Shown here in pieces: positions 44,860 through 56,300 of a DNA stretch of 64,000 nucleotides; position 1 is the stretch's first letter; each line of letters opens with the position of its first letter. This DNA is from Gracilaria gracilis (lineage: Eukaryota; Rhodophyta; Florideophyceae; Gracilariales; Gracilariaceae): NCBI GenBank assembly GCA_030374805.1, contig JARGSG010000209.1, forward strand, positions 620,001 to 684,000, in the 5' to 3' direction. A model generated the notes under the pieces. That model made no database searches, was not told the origin of the DNA, and was given only the letters and a program-made list of their open reading frames with translations. The position numbers and the translations under genes are program-made.

Positions 44860-45729
44860 CGAGGTCCAACGGCCAACTCTCCCCATTCTGATACACCCTC
44901 CTAGCCCCAAAGCGGCTTCCAACTCTCCCAGCCTCTTCTCCTTCTGCTCCTTTAATATACGCACCGCCGTCGGCGCAGCCGCCGCACTCCCGAAACCCAC
45001 CAACGGCGCCCCACCCGGCAGCTGCGGCGGCACGAAAACCTTCCCATCCTCGTCCACCATCACCCCACCCTTTCTCCTCTTCTTCAGTCGACTCCCCACA
45101 CCTTGTCCTCCCTCCTCTTCTCTTCCCCTCTCCCTCACACTCCCCCGCCCACCCCGAGAACCAGGCGTCACAGGCGACTCTTTACCTGCTCCCTCTCCCA
45201 CCCCTACTCCCCCTCCCCTCACCATTTTCTTCAAATCCATCAGCAATTTGCACGCCTTCTCCATCTGTCCCACTTGCTCCTCCAACACTTCAACCCTACC
45301 CTTCTGCCCCATGTTCTCCTTTCGCAGCCTCCCCATCTCCCTCCCCACGCACTCCAACATCCTATTCACATGTCCCACAGCCCCCACCCCAGTCAACTTC
45401 ATCCTCTTCTGAATCGTCGAAATAAATTCCATCGGCACCCCAACCTCCGACACACTCAGCACCACCCCTCCCATCTCTGCCACCATCTCCGACAGCATGT
45501 CGTCGAAGTGCTCTTTCAAAATCCTTCCAAGCTTCCTCACCCGTTCCTCTATCTCCCCCATAAACCTTCTCTCCGGGCCTCCTCCTCCATCTCCATCCCC
45601 ATTACAAACCCTCTGACTCGCTCAAACACACTCAGTACCCCCTCCCTTCTTCCGTGGCGGCGTCTTTGGCACTTCCGTCCTATGCAGCAGAGCCTTTAGC
45701 TGCTCTTCACCACCGTATCCATTCGACAT
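44860..45729 (-). pseudogene. Coiled-coil protein (copy C), 3'-truncated
   Basis: It starts at ATG 45729 (MSNGYGGEEQ). An in-frame TGA at 45622-45624 interrupts the Gly-rich linker, and the frame then continues with EEVRKLGRILKEHFDD-like helix, GGVVLSVSEVGVPM, the coiled coil (RKENMGQKGRVEVLEEQVGQ), KKRRKGG and PGGAPLVGF. Similarity to copy A ends at about 44864, after GRVGRW. The frame then runs into the terminal repeat of copy B, giving a false C-terminus at 44839. Function unknown. Confidence 0.65.
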
Positions 45730-46245
45730 CCCGAGAAAAGACGGCGTCTGGTGAGAAATGACTTGAAAAGGCCTGAACGACTTACAAAAACTTTCGTCCT
45801 TGCCACCCCTGATCACAGCCATTAACCTCGTGACCACACACCCCTCTACCCCGCAGGCCTATTTGTAACACAATTTTCTATACCTCAATATCCCGCCACC
45901 CCCCAAAAACTCCATTTCTCCCAGATATTTCCATATTCTCGTCTTTTCCTTTCAGTACCATCCCACAAAACCAATCCACAGCGCCCGTTCCTTTACTCTT
46001 TACCATTACATCTCCCTCTTTATACTTCATTTCGACACATATCTTCTCATAAACAAATTCATCAGCCCTAAGCCCTTCATACCCACCTACCTCATTCTTT
46101 CAACTACTTAGTCATAAACACTATCTTTTCCTCTGAAACCACTTTATCGATGTATACATCGGCATCGCCATTCTCTACTTAAACATCTCTCCTTTCCTCT
46201 TCTGTAGCACAATATCTCCTCACAGCATCCAACAAATTCGACATA
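45730..46245. promoter_or_regulatory. Divergent intergenic region (copy C)
   Basis: This 516-bp space lies between the starts of the coiled-coil gene and the ketopantoate-reductase-like gene. It is pyrimidine-rich on the plus strand. No gene seen; both promoters should be here. Confidence 0.4.
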
Positions 46246-47079
46246 ATGACCTTGCCTTCCTCTTCTCTCCACTCCTCCCACACCCCAGCTATTGTTGTAT
46301 GCAGAGGCCGCATTGCTTCCATGCTTTACCACCACGGCACCCCTCAAGATACCATCCTTTCACTCCAAGATTTCATAGCCGCATAAAGCATTCCGCAAGG
46401 TCCCATTTTCTTCTGCTGCAGGAGCAACTTGTTGGAAACAGTAATTCTCTCCTGCCCTACATCTCGCAGACAAGATTTGGTCTTCATTCAGAGCGGCCAC
46501 ATTCTTCCTATTCTTTCAAAACATGGTCCTCATCACACCACGCGAGTAGTTCTTTACATCGCCGTACCCACTCTCGGTGCAACTCTACAAAATGGCGTCA
46601 CCTCTCTTACTCCCAACGGCCTCACAACTGTCACCGGAAAATGGGCTTTCGCACGAGCGCAACGCTTCTTTAACGCAGGTCTCACTTGCAATATCGTTGA
46701 CGGACACGCCTTCTCTAAATCCTACTACAAAAAGCTCGTCTGGATCTCTTCATTCTACCTAGTCGGATTCTCCCACGGCTTCATTACCATACACGACGTG
46801 GCCACCCGCTACAATACCATAGTCTCAACTATAATGAAGGAACTACTCGGCATAGTCTCCTTTCACACAGGTGTCTCCTACAATATCCCCTCCACAGTTC
46901 AATCCCTCCTCGCCTACGGCAGCACTCCTACCTCCTTCCACGCCTCATTATCTGAGTACGAATTCAGAAATGCTTATTTCTCCCTTTCCTCCGAGGATAC
47001 CAAGAGAGCGGGCTTGCCTGACCCTGCCCCTTTTCACACCAACTATGTCAATGTCCTTAGAAAAGACATTCTCTTTTAG
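46246..47079 (+). pseudogene. Ketopantoate-reductase-like NAD(P)-binding protein (copy C)
   Basis: The frame of 278 codons starts at ATG 46246 (MTLPSSSLHS) and ends at TAG 47077-47079. One in-frame TAA near 46384 stands where copy A has Glu (AEYLPQ); otherwise it is open. Motifs: AIVVCRGRIASMLY (Rossmann-like turn), SCPTSRRQDLVFIQSGHILP, VLYIAVPTLGA, GLTTVTGKWAFARAQRFF, GLTCNIVDGHAFSKSYY and KLVWISSFYLVGF. The order of motifs resembles ketopantoate-reductase-like proteins known to me from plants and algae. In a transposon it may be a captured host gene. The substrate cannot be read from the sequence, and the GxGxxG turn is GRGxxA here. Confidence 0.65.
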
Positions 47080-47282
47080 TACCAGTACTACTTTGGTCTC
47101 ATTTTGTAAAAAATATATCTTCGCACAATACTCTCTCTCCTTACCCCACGCTTTGTACCTCATTTTCTTTCTTCAACAATGTTTTTGTGCTCACATTATA
47201 TCAAAACATTCGTTCATTTATCATTACTAGTCAATTCACCTCACTCTCACATACATAACAATACACGCCCTACATGTTTTAT

Positions 47283-50200
47283 CTAGTCCTCCTCATTATC
47301 CATTGTCATCGGTCCCTCCTCGTAGTCTCCATCCTGGTAACAGCCTTGTGGCCTTATACCTCGTCATCTTCCTCTTCGTAAACCTCCTCTCCAACTTCCT
47401 CTTCCTCCATTTCAAAGTTGCTCACAGAACTTTTCTCCTCGTCCAGCTGGTCGTTCGGGTCTTCCCCGAGTCCAAATTCTTCATCGAAGAATTTGGGCTG
47501 AAAATCAGGCTGCCTGTGCACCGCATCAGGGAGCTTGTATCCCTCGGGCACAAAGTACATTTGATACCGTAGACAATTCTATTTCACCAGGGCACCCATG
47601 TACCCAGCCCCAACATGAGACACATCTCCCCTTCCAATAAACATGGAGTACGGTGGAACCCTGAACTTCTTCACAACCATCGTACGACACAGCCTCTTCA
47701 AACTCTTGTCATCAGTCACATACATATTATTTCACCTCTCACATACCCATGTCATAAAAGAGCTCCCCCCGGAGGGCATGATGAAGAATCCTGGAATCCC
47801 CCCATTGTTCTTCTCCACATTCGTCAACCTTCGGAAATCGGTGTGCAACACCTGCCTCGGGCATCCCTCCCCCGTACACAACACACTTCCTCCTGTTTCC
47901 GGCGCATACATCCTCTTCTTCGCCCTACTGTTGTTACACAGACGAAGATTGGCTTCTATCTGCCCAAACTTAGCATCCAACAACGCCCTCATTCTCACCA
48001 TCATCACATTCTTCTCATCCGATTCCATGTCATCTTCAATCCCCTTCTTCGTAGTAATGTATCGCCCAATGCCCTGCATCCTATCCCCCGCGTTTTTACC
48101 ATCTCCCGCATTGATAATAGGGTTGCATCTCTTGCAATTCTGCTCGAACTTGAGGTCCGGCTTCTCCAAGAAATCCTTGTAAAAGACCTCCAACATACTC
48201 TCTGTCAGATCTTCATCCCACACCACCCCCCTCTTCTTCGCCTCATCTGACATGCCTTCGTCACTTCCAAATTCTTCCAGCACACAGAATCCTCTTTCCA
48301 TCAACTCCATTCTCTTCGCGGCAAAATACTCTCGCGTGAGGTCATCCTTCTCTATCTCCACCATCCTAAGAGCCTCTTCCTCCCCTTTCGGCTTTCCCTT
48401 CAACGGGAGTTTCACCCCAAGAACTGGTTCCTTCGTAGTCTTCAGTTTTTTGTGCACATTCCGGGCTGAATTCCAGTACACCGCGTGATGCACCGCCCTC
48501 AAATCCTCCACCGTTAAACACCCGGCCCTATGCTGCTTTCGTAGGTGAAGCATATCCATCCACGGGTGCTGGTGTTTCACAGCATTCTTCCCTCTCGGCC
48601 ACTCACTTGGCAGTGCACTCACCATATTCGTCCACGACATATCCGATCCTCTGATGTACTCCCCAGCTGTTTTCATCCCCTTCGGGAGGACATCCGGATT
48701 GTTATCCTCAAAGCTACGCATTCCTCCTTCATTTTTCCCTCCCCGGTTCATCCCCAACAAATCCACTATCCTTCTCACCACTATCAATCTCCTCCTCGCC
48801 CTCACTGGACGACATCACATTGATTTTCTGCTCCTTAAAGAACTTCTTCAATGTAGTCCTCATCATTTTCCTGAACAGGTTAACAACCTCCAAAGGTATG
48901 TCCACAGAAGATGTGCTCATCGTATCCTTCCTTCTTCGCTTCGGGGCAGCTTGCACATCATCTTCATCGTCGCCGTCAGTAAGCACCACAGAAGTTCTCT
49001 TCCTCGTTTTCCTCTTCTTCCCCACAATCCGTACAACCTCCTCTTCTCTCAAGCGACCCGGAACCACCTTACGTCTTGTGCTACGTCTTAACACCTGTGA
49101 TTCCGGTTCAGGGCTTTCCACCACCATAATATCGTTCTCCACCTTAGCATATGGAGCCCTGGCCGTCCCCCCCGGTTCCATAACCTCTTCAATAATCTCC
49201 TCTACAACCTCCTCCTCTGAACTTTTCAGCGATACTTTAGAGTGTTGTTCCAGATTGTTACCTGCAGTCTTAACCCTCCTAGACACCATCCCGTCCCACA
49301 AACGCTTTGCTCCCGCAAGCTCCATTTTGGCGGTTTGCTTCCCGACATATTCCAAGGCAGATACCCCCTTTCCTCCAATCTTGAGAACCGTCTGCATCAC
49401 TTCCTCAACAGTCATCTTCTTCCTCCTGGCAGTCATATCGCAAAGCTTAAACCCACCAATTGCACACTGAAAGAAGTGCTTCCTCATATCCTCAAAACGG
49501 CTCGTCCTCCCTGCAGAGAACATTCTCAGTCGCACATGTCATTGCAAGCAACGGACGACGAAACGAAATTCCCCATCTGCGAGTCCCATAAGGAGGTCAC
49601 TGGACACATGTGTGAGCGTCAGCGGCGGCCCCTCCTCACACACGTTCTCAATGAATTGGAGAAGCCCCTCGCTTTGGACAAACTTCAGAGCCAGTGCCGC
49701 ATAGCGATTCAAGTGACACATACTATAGTCCCCGACAACCACACTTCTTTTCAACGCGCCGGCTATCTGTTTTGGCCTCACTATCCTCACATCCTCTCCT
49801 TTTTCGTCAATTATGTTTCAACGAAGGACACCGTGCTGTGAAGCTTGTCTGCGAAAGACATCTTCAGAATATTGGAGCTCATCTCGTTCAGGAGATTTCC
49901 AAGTCCTAGCACTTCATTCATGACCATCGGATTACCATCCTTCCTCGCCCATAACACAACATCCAGAGACTTCACTATATCCTCCCATTTCTCTCCTTCC
50001 TCACGCAGGTCCTGTAACAAAAAAAATCGATGATATCCGTCTATAAGTGTCACAGGCAGCACAAGTCTCCCGTCAACGATGTCACTCGCATCCAATTCGC
50101 CTACAACTGTAACGGAAGTCGAAACAGCGGATGGAATCCAACCAAAGTTGCGCCACTTCATCTTCGTGGCCTCCTTGTGCGCCAGGTTCACACTGAGAAC

Positions 50201-51147
50201 CGTCTTCCTCGGGATTACAATCATCTCGATATCCGTCGTCAACCTCTGCTGAACATAGTCGGCGAGGGGTATCTTCGGTAGCGGCAGCGTAGTGTGCACT
50301 TCATCGAATGGAACTCTATCTCCTTCATCGAACAAATCCCCCCCAGGTCCATCCAGGGAAGCCTAAATAGTCTTAATAATCTCCGAAACATCGTCATCGA
50401 AGTCATCCACGATGTTAACCCTCTCAATTGCTCCCGCCGGTTTCTTCATCCCTTAAGAACCTTCTCCTCCTCCTCCTCTCGTTGGTGGAGACTATAGTTT
50501 GGCGGTTTGAGAGGAATGCTCAGCCGATTCTTTGACCTCCTCAACATCTTCACTCTCAGGCTGAGAGGTGGACGACTTCCCGGCCCCAGGGTGCGGAGTG
50601 GGGTGCGAAGTGGGACTCTGCGGAATCTCAATCGAGGCCATCATCGACGTATCCCAGGCATACAACCAAGCCGAAAACAATTCCGCGAGCTTACTCGGGG
50701 GATCCTCCGGACCTTGGAAACGGTAAGGGTATTTCGCGTCTAGATGACTTGAAATATTCGTCTTCCAGATAACAACCAAATCCTCACCCTCTAAGGCAGT
50801 GGCGCTTAGAAGATGGTCATGCAGCCAACGTCAGAGCTTCTTCCCGGCACCACCAGCAGGCCCCACGCCACGTACTTCCGCAGTACCGACTTCAACCCTG
50901 TTCTTGTCCTTTTCAAGGCTGATGAACAAAGATACAGAGTCGCCATTTTTTACGTTATGTGGCGCGGGGTACTCTTCTTCTTCTTCATCGCGCGCGGTGT
51001 TACCCGCTCGGAACGCGATGTCGGCCTACGAGGCGTGGAGACCTTCGCCTTTCCTCTTCCTCCCGTAAACGGCGCTATTTCTGACCCCTCGCTGTTCCTC
51101 CTCGATCGTGCTGACTCCCGCCCCCTTTTATGGTTCAGAGGCGCCAC
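47283..51147 (-). pseudogene. Large ParB-like/double-stranded beta-helix protein (copy C)
   Basis: About 1288 codons run from 51147, where the aligned start codon is GTG instead of ATG, to TAG 47283-47285. In order: a basic N-terminus; YPYRFQGPEDPPS; a ParB-like core (PVTLIDGYHRFFLLQDL, near 50030); FRFVVRCLQ; a basic region with KRKTRKRTSVVLTD; and KHQHPWMDMLHLRKQHRAGC. A C-terminal domain follows with VLHTDF (His-x-Asp at 47837-47845), GFFIMPSGGSSFMTWVCER and GRGDVSHVGAG (distal His at 47615). The HxD...H spacing of ~73 residues fits a 2-oxoglutarate/Fe(II)-oxygenase-like or cupin fold. An acidic tail ends it. Several frame changes and in-frame stops (for example near 49537, 47731 and 47571) make it a pseudogene. 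Confidence 0.6.
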
Positions 51148-51450
51148 GTTGGATACAAAGGGTTCAAAAAATTCGAAACGCGGATTACGACCGTCGAGAA
51201 TGCTCGCCAGAACGTATAGTGGACGTACCCTTCTCAATCACGTTTGTTGCCTTCACTTCCTGACTGAACACTGCGCCCGCTCAATATAGGATTGAACTCA
51301 AGGGGTTCCGTATTTCACGTTCTAGAGTGCAATATCGCTTTATTTAGAAAGTTACATGATCGTCATAACTACTACGTACGTGTACCTTTAGAATAAAGGC
51401 ACCCAGTTTTGAAGGAAAAGAAAAACTCAATTGCGTCTCTTAGGTTTTCT

Positions 51451-51532
51451 GCATGGACAGCGGTCCGGGGTGGCGTGGCGCTTCATCAGTGCCCTGATGA
51501 CGTGCCACACCACCCCGGACCACTGTCCATGC
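51451..51532. repeat. Palindrome 4 of CAGCGGACC family
   Basis: The arms run GCATGGACAGCGGTCCGGGG and CCCCGGACCACTGTCCATGC around CTTCATCAGTG/CCCTGATGA. It is 82 bp, the longest of the family. Confidence 0.9.
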
Positions 51533-51644
51533 GCAGTGGCCGATGAACGTGGACGAAACCTCGGACGGCTGTCCACGTGCTGTGGCGTAAAAAGTTAGAC
51601 GACACCCCGGACGGCTGTCCACCGCAAAAAGATTTTAGTTCTTC

Positions 51645-51719
51645 GGCCAGCGGTCTGGGGTGGAGTGGCGCTTCATCAGTGCACTGATGAAGCGCCACTC
51701 TAACCACGGACTGCTGTCC
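51645..51719. repeat. Palindrome 5 of CAGCGGACC family
   Basis: The inner arms are perfect over GAGTGGCGCTTCATCAGTG and CACTGATGAAGCGCCACTC; the outer arms (CCAGCGGTCTGGGG / CGGACTGCTGTCC) are diverged. Confidence 0.85.
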
Positions 51720-52253
51720 ATGCGCCGTGGCCTATGAAGCTGGACGACACCCCGGACCGCTGTCGACGACGGTTTTCACTTATGATTGTTTTATGAATAT
51801 TTAAAGGCCTGCATCTTCTTATAATGACGGGAGGACGTAAGGGCGTCAAATCATATGACTGTCGTTCAATGAGTTTGTTGGAAAGCAATAAAAATTGCTC
51901 TTCATGAGCACGGAGAACAGTTTAGAATAGAAGTAGTTCGCAGCTTGTTGGTCATGTATAAAACAAAACAAATAATACATCACATCGATCTGGCAGAATA
52001 CGCGCTATATCAGGGATTTCACATCGTATCAAATCGAAGAAGGTAGTTCTACCGACTACCCTCTCTAGCTTTATATGATGAAGATTTTCCTATAGCACAC
52101 AAGGTCGTGACCGATAATGAATACTCCCTTTGCACCACACGCATTATGTGGTTGTCGGAGAAGAAGAACTCATCACTGGCCACGATATTCTTCTAGTGAC
52201 TATATTGGGGACTATTCTTCTTCACTGATTGAAATATCAGTAATGACTAAACA

Positions 52254-52285
52254 CGATTATATGAGTTGAACAACTCATGTAATCG
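52254..52285. repeat. 32-bp palindrome with ATGAGTTG arms
   Basis: CGATTATATGAGTTG faces CAACTCATGTAATCG with one mismatch. A related palindrome is at 52407-52438, and both are followed by GTAGTCnACCATCAC, so they form a direct repeat of about 50 bp spaced 153 bp apart. Confidence 0.8.
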
Positions 52286-52406
52286 TAGTCCACCATCACC
52301 AATAGCCTAACCACTTCCGATAGTTCGAGCTAACGCAGTCTAATCTAGTCGGTCTAATAAATAACCACAGTCCGACAGTGTTTGAGCTGGCTGTCAGAGC
52401 CAAAGT

Positions 52407-52438
52407 CGACTACATGAGTTGAGCAACTCAAATAATCG
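52407..52438. repeat. Second ATGAGTTG palindrome
   Basis: CGACTACATGAGTTG faces CAACTCAAATAATCG with a few mismatches. Same family as the palindrome at 52254. Confidence 0.75.
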
Positions 52439-52911
52439 TAGTCGACCATCACGGCCAGCTCAACCACTTCTGAATGTTCTCAGTAAAGCAAGGATGCAGA
52501 AGCGACATACACTGTGTCCGGCGACTCTAGGTTGAATACGCAATAGCATGGAAAATAGAAGAGTACGCCAGATAGTACGATTCACAGAAAAAGAACAAGA
52601 TTGTCGAACGTACCTTGCGTGCCGCTACGCCCGCGCAACAGAACAAGGACGGAAAGAATACCTCCCTTATACAGTTCCCGGCGATGTTTTTTTCTTCTGT
52701 CAAGACCGAGAAAATCACTTGGTTGTGACAGGAGAGAAGAGATCCCCGGAAACCATAACGGGAAGGTACAGAGCGTTGCGCTTACCGAGGCAGTTGGCAG
52801 GAGAGCGAAGGTGCTTAAGAACACGCAGCGTCACATTACAAACAAGCGTCAGTCGCGAGGGGGCCGCTGTCCAGGTGGAAATTAGTTTTTTTTACTTTTT
52901 CTCCACCGGCG

Positions 52912-52988
52912 CATGGAAAGCGGACCGAACTCGAGTGGCACTTCATCGGAGCCGTGATGGAGCGCCACTGCACCACGGACCGCTGTCT
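52912..52988. repeat. Palindrome 6 of CAGCGGACC family
   Basis: The arms run AAAGCGGACCG...GAGTGGCACTTCATC and GATGGAGCGCCACTG...CACGGACCGCTGTCT. This is the most diverged member and lies about 375 bases before the methyltransferase start, a position like that of palindrome 3 in copy B. Confidence 0.75.
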
Positions 52989-53363
52989 GGAGAGCCGTAA
53001 GTTATAACTTCGCCGATAATTCCTTATCTAGGAATTACAGCACCCCCCTCTCATCCCTGCCTTCCCTTATAACTGTTTATCACCGCATAAGCCCCCCTAA
53101 CATCGCCCAATTTCCTTGCACTATTCTACTTTAGAGTTCTGGAACCGTTTTGACGTCTGAACCTCTCCTGCAAATCGCTAATTCCGCAGCCGTCTGGCGT
53201 CCGCTCCCGTCTACCATCCGCACTCATCTCTCGTTCGCTGCCGTCTCTCGTCAGCTTCTTTCTGTTCGCCCCCGCCGTCCGCTGCCGACGTCAGTCATCT
53301 GTTTTCTTACGACCGCTCCCGTTCTCCTTCCGTATTCATAATACAGCCCCCGTTATTGTTCAA

Positions 53364-56300
53364 AATGGCTGCCGCAACCACATCCAGATCTAAGTCACCG
53401 TCACCAACACCTCCGACATCCGACATGAAGGTTGGAAAAAATGTTTGGTTCTGGGGATGAGCTTCTCACCGCGTGTATCGACATCCGTGATCACTATGTC
53501 TCAACGATGCGAGAGGAAGACGAACCTAGGAAAGTGGGACACAGCGAATTCGTTCAATATATCATCAAGAATCGCACTGTCCTAGACGTTGCCAAGAAGT
53601 ACTTCTCTATCCTTCTCGTACCCACTCACCCGTCATACAGCGATGATGAGCTCAAAGCTGTGTACGGGAAGGGTTCGTACCGTCAGCTGTATCTGTCGAC
53701 GAAGTTGCTTGAAATCATGGACGGAGACAGAGACAGGCGTGTGAGGGATTTTTATAATGCTTATAACAGAGTGGACTTTCAAGAAATACCGAAGAATGTG
53801 ACGTGAACCAAATTCTTCAAGTCCATGAGTATAGCTCCTAGGCGTGTGGGCCGGATAGTTCCCCCTTTCGGTACGAGCATCGCTACACATTTCCAGAGAG
53901 TTCTCTTTCTTTCCCTTATTCAAAAAGTATCTATGGAAAAGCGCCTTCGGAGCCATAAGAGGCGTAAGCGGGAGAAGCCATATTCCACCTTTTTTTGGGA
54001 ATGTGCAAATATTGCAGAATCTCCAAGTTAAGCGTGCGGGTTTCGGTGCGCAGCTGGTAACGAAGGCCTGGGATTGTTTCTCCCTATTTCTGGGATTCCC
54101 TCGCGCGGAGGTCATGGTTCTCCCTTTTATACTGGTCGTGTACCATGACATGCAGTTTAAACCCATTGAAACGCGGTCCGAGGGGTTTTTACACAAGGAC
54201 AACGACCATCGCTTGCTACTGAGCAACACGCAAACTCTTGTGGAAGACGAGGTCCAATCGTGGGAATGAAATTTTCCAGCGAACATTAATGTGGCCCTCC
54301 TAACGCTTGCGAAGGAGTTCATTTTTGACCTGAACAAGGTTGCTGTGAACAAGCAGTTGTACACAATATCAGAACCTGGACGATGGGCCGTTCTAAAGAC
54401 GTTTCACAGGGACACGTCAAGAGCGTTTGCTCAGAGATTGGATTGTTTCTCTAACTCGCTTATGTCCTCCATCTCGGAGACAGTAAGCCCTTTGAAAATC
54501 AAAGAAACACTCAGGGTCCCTGATATACCTCTCACGCCGATATCGAAACCGGAGCCTTCCATGAAAATTCATGACGATGACGATGAGCAGTTGGAAAGGG
54601 GGAATCCTTCGGAGGGGAAACGAGGAGAGGATGGTGATGGCGGAAGTGGAATGGATGTACCCTATAAGAAATTTTTGGAGAAATGGGTGTGCAATTTGAT
54701 GGTGGATGGCACTTGTGGAGGATACATGGATGCCAAATGGACTTCATACTGAATGCGCGCAATCCGCGTTTGCAACTTAATTTCGTGGTGTCCAGTTGGA
54801 GGACGCTTGCTAAGCCGATTGAACGCATAGGGAGTCCAAACGATACACATTGCACTCCTTCTGCGTCCACATTGTTCGTAGTCTGCCCCACGAGATGTCC
54901 AAATGCACTCCACGCGCACTCAGAATAATGAAATAAACTAGTAAAAAAATTAATCTGCCCTGACAAGGGTGTCCATTTGGAGCGCGAACGGCGTATAGAT
55001 GGAGTGCATGTGGATGCTGAACTACGTAAAAAATGCGCTCCACTTGCACTCACAAAAGTGAAAAATTTCTTGTAGTGGTAGTGGGTGAGAGTGGGAATGA
55101 AGATGTTGGTGAGCAGTCGTCCGACGCTGACATACAGCCTCCCCCTGTCATTTCCTCGTTGGACGATAAAATTGCATTCCAACGTTGTGAAGTGGAGATG
55201 AAGAAATAGTTTCGAATGAATAATTGCGGGTTCGGGGATATGGAGGAAACGGACGAGACTTTGCGAAACAACGGATTCTCTCCATTGGGGAAAGTTAAAT
55301 TGGTTCTTATGAACCCAAAATACAACTTAAGGGCCGATAAAAACCGGGAGAACATTTGGTACGATATGCTGAGCGCTGAGCATATGAAGAAGGCGGCAAA
55401 GCTCATATCAAGGCTGCTACGTCCGGGGGGTCATTTCGTTATCTTCTCTGCATCGAAACAGGTGAACCAGTGGACGAAGGTTCTTTCCTTTATTGGAACA
55501 AAGTACGAGCAAGGGCTTCCGAGGCGATCGTTTGTTGTAGACCAGGTCCCAACTCATTTTATATGGTCGCAAGGCAACCCCATGCCAAACCCGGGACGCC
55601 GGTCCTGCCCCTTGTTCCCTGCCATAAAGTATTCGATACATGGTGTTCGCCGTAGCCTCGCTTATGCACAGAAGCATTCGATGGTGAACTATGAGAAGAA
55701 CTTCAACTACGTGCCGTCGAGGTATCCAGGGTACCACAGTGTTATTGACCAGGTAACGCCCATGTCCAATGGGGAGACTCTTCAATGGAAAAGAAAGAAG
55801 AAGGGTGGGGGCTACATGTTGCAAAAGGTGCGGTCGGAACAAAAACCTTGGGCATTGTTGAAGGAGCTGATCGGCAGATTTTCGCGGCCAGGTGATACAG
55901 TGGTGGACTTGTTCGCGGGAGCTTTCTCGACTGCCACGGCATGCATGGAGTTACAACTTCATCGGAAGTTTATTGGTCGTGAGCCGGACCCTGACTGTTC
56001 TGCTCATGCTAGGCACGCGGCCATTGTTCAGTTCGCGATGTGCATGCGCGATAATGAGACCGACATTCAAACTACGCAGGAGGTCCGAAACTCCGTGAAT
56101 CGCGTGATGGATTTATTTCCCAAGTCGAACGCTCATCCTTCACGATCATGGAAGGCTCCATCCGGCTTCCCACAGTATCAGAAGTGCCCACCATATATTG
56201 TAGACTTCCTGGTATCGGTGTGGCAGGAGGAGGGCATGGTCATGATTGGCAGGCGCAAAGCGCTGCATGAGTGGTCGAAAACGTTGCAAGGAAAGATGGG

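Larger units (their letters stand above)
51148..53363. promoter_or_regulatory. Divergent regulatory spacer with palindromes (copy C)
   Basis: This 2.2-kb region between the divergent large gene and methyltransferase gene holds three long palindromes (51451-51532, 51645-51719, 52912-52988), extra half-sites (GGACGGCTGTCC near 51566 and 51610; GACCGCTGTCGAC near 51760) and two smaller palindromes (52254-52285, 52407-52438). No gene is supported; short open frames here are scattered and not shared with copy B. Confidence 0.6.

Noticed and set aside
54660-55077. Intron in the methyltransferase gene
   Set aside because: It has CACTA ends and a 3-bp target duplication rather than GT...AG borders, and copy B lacks it.
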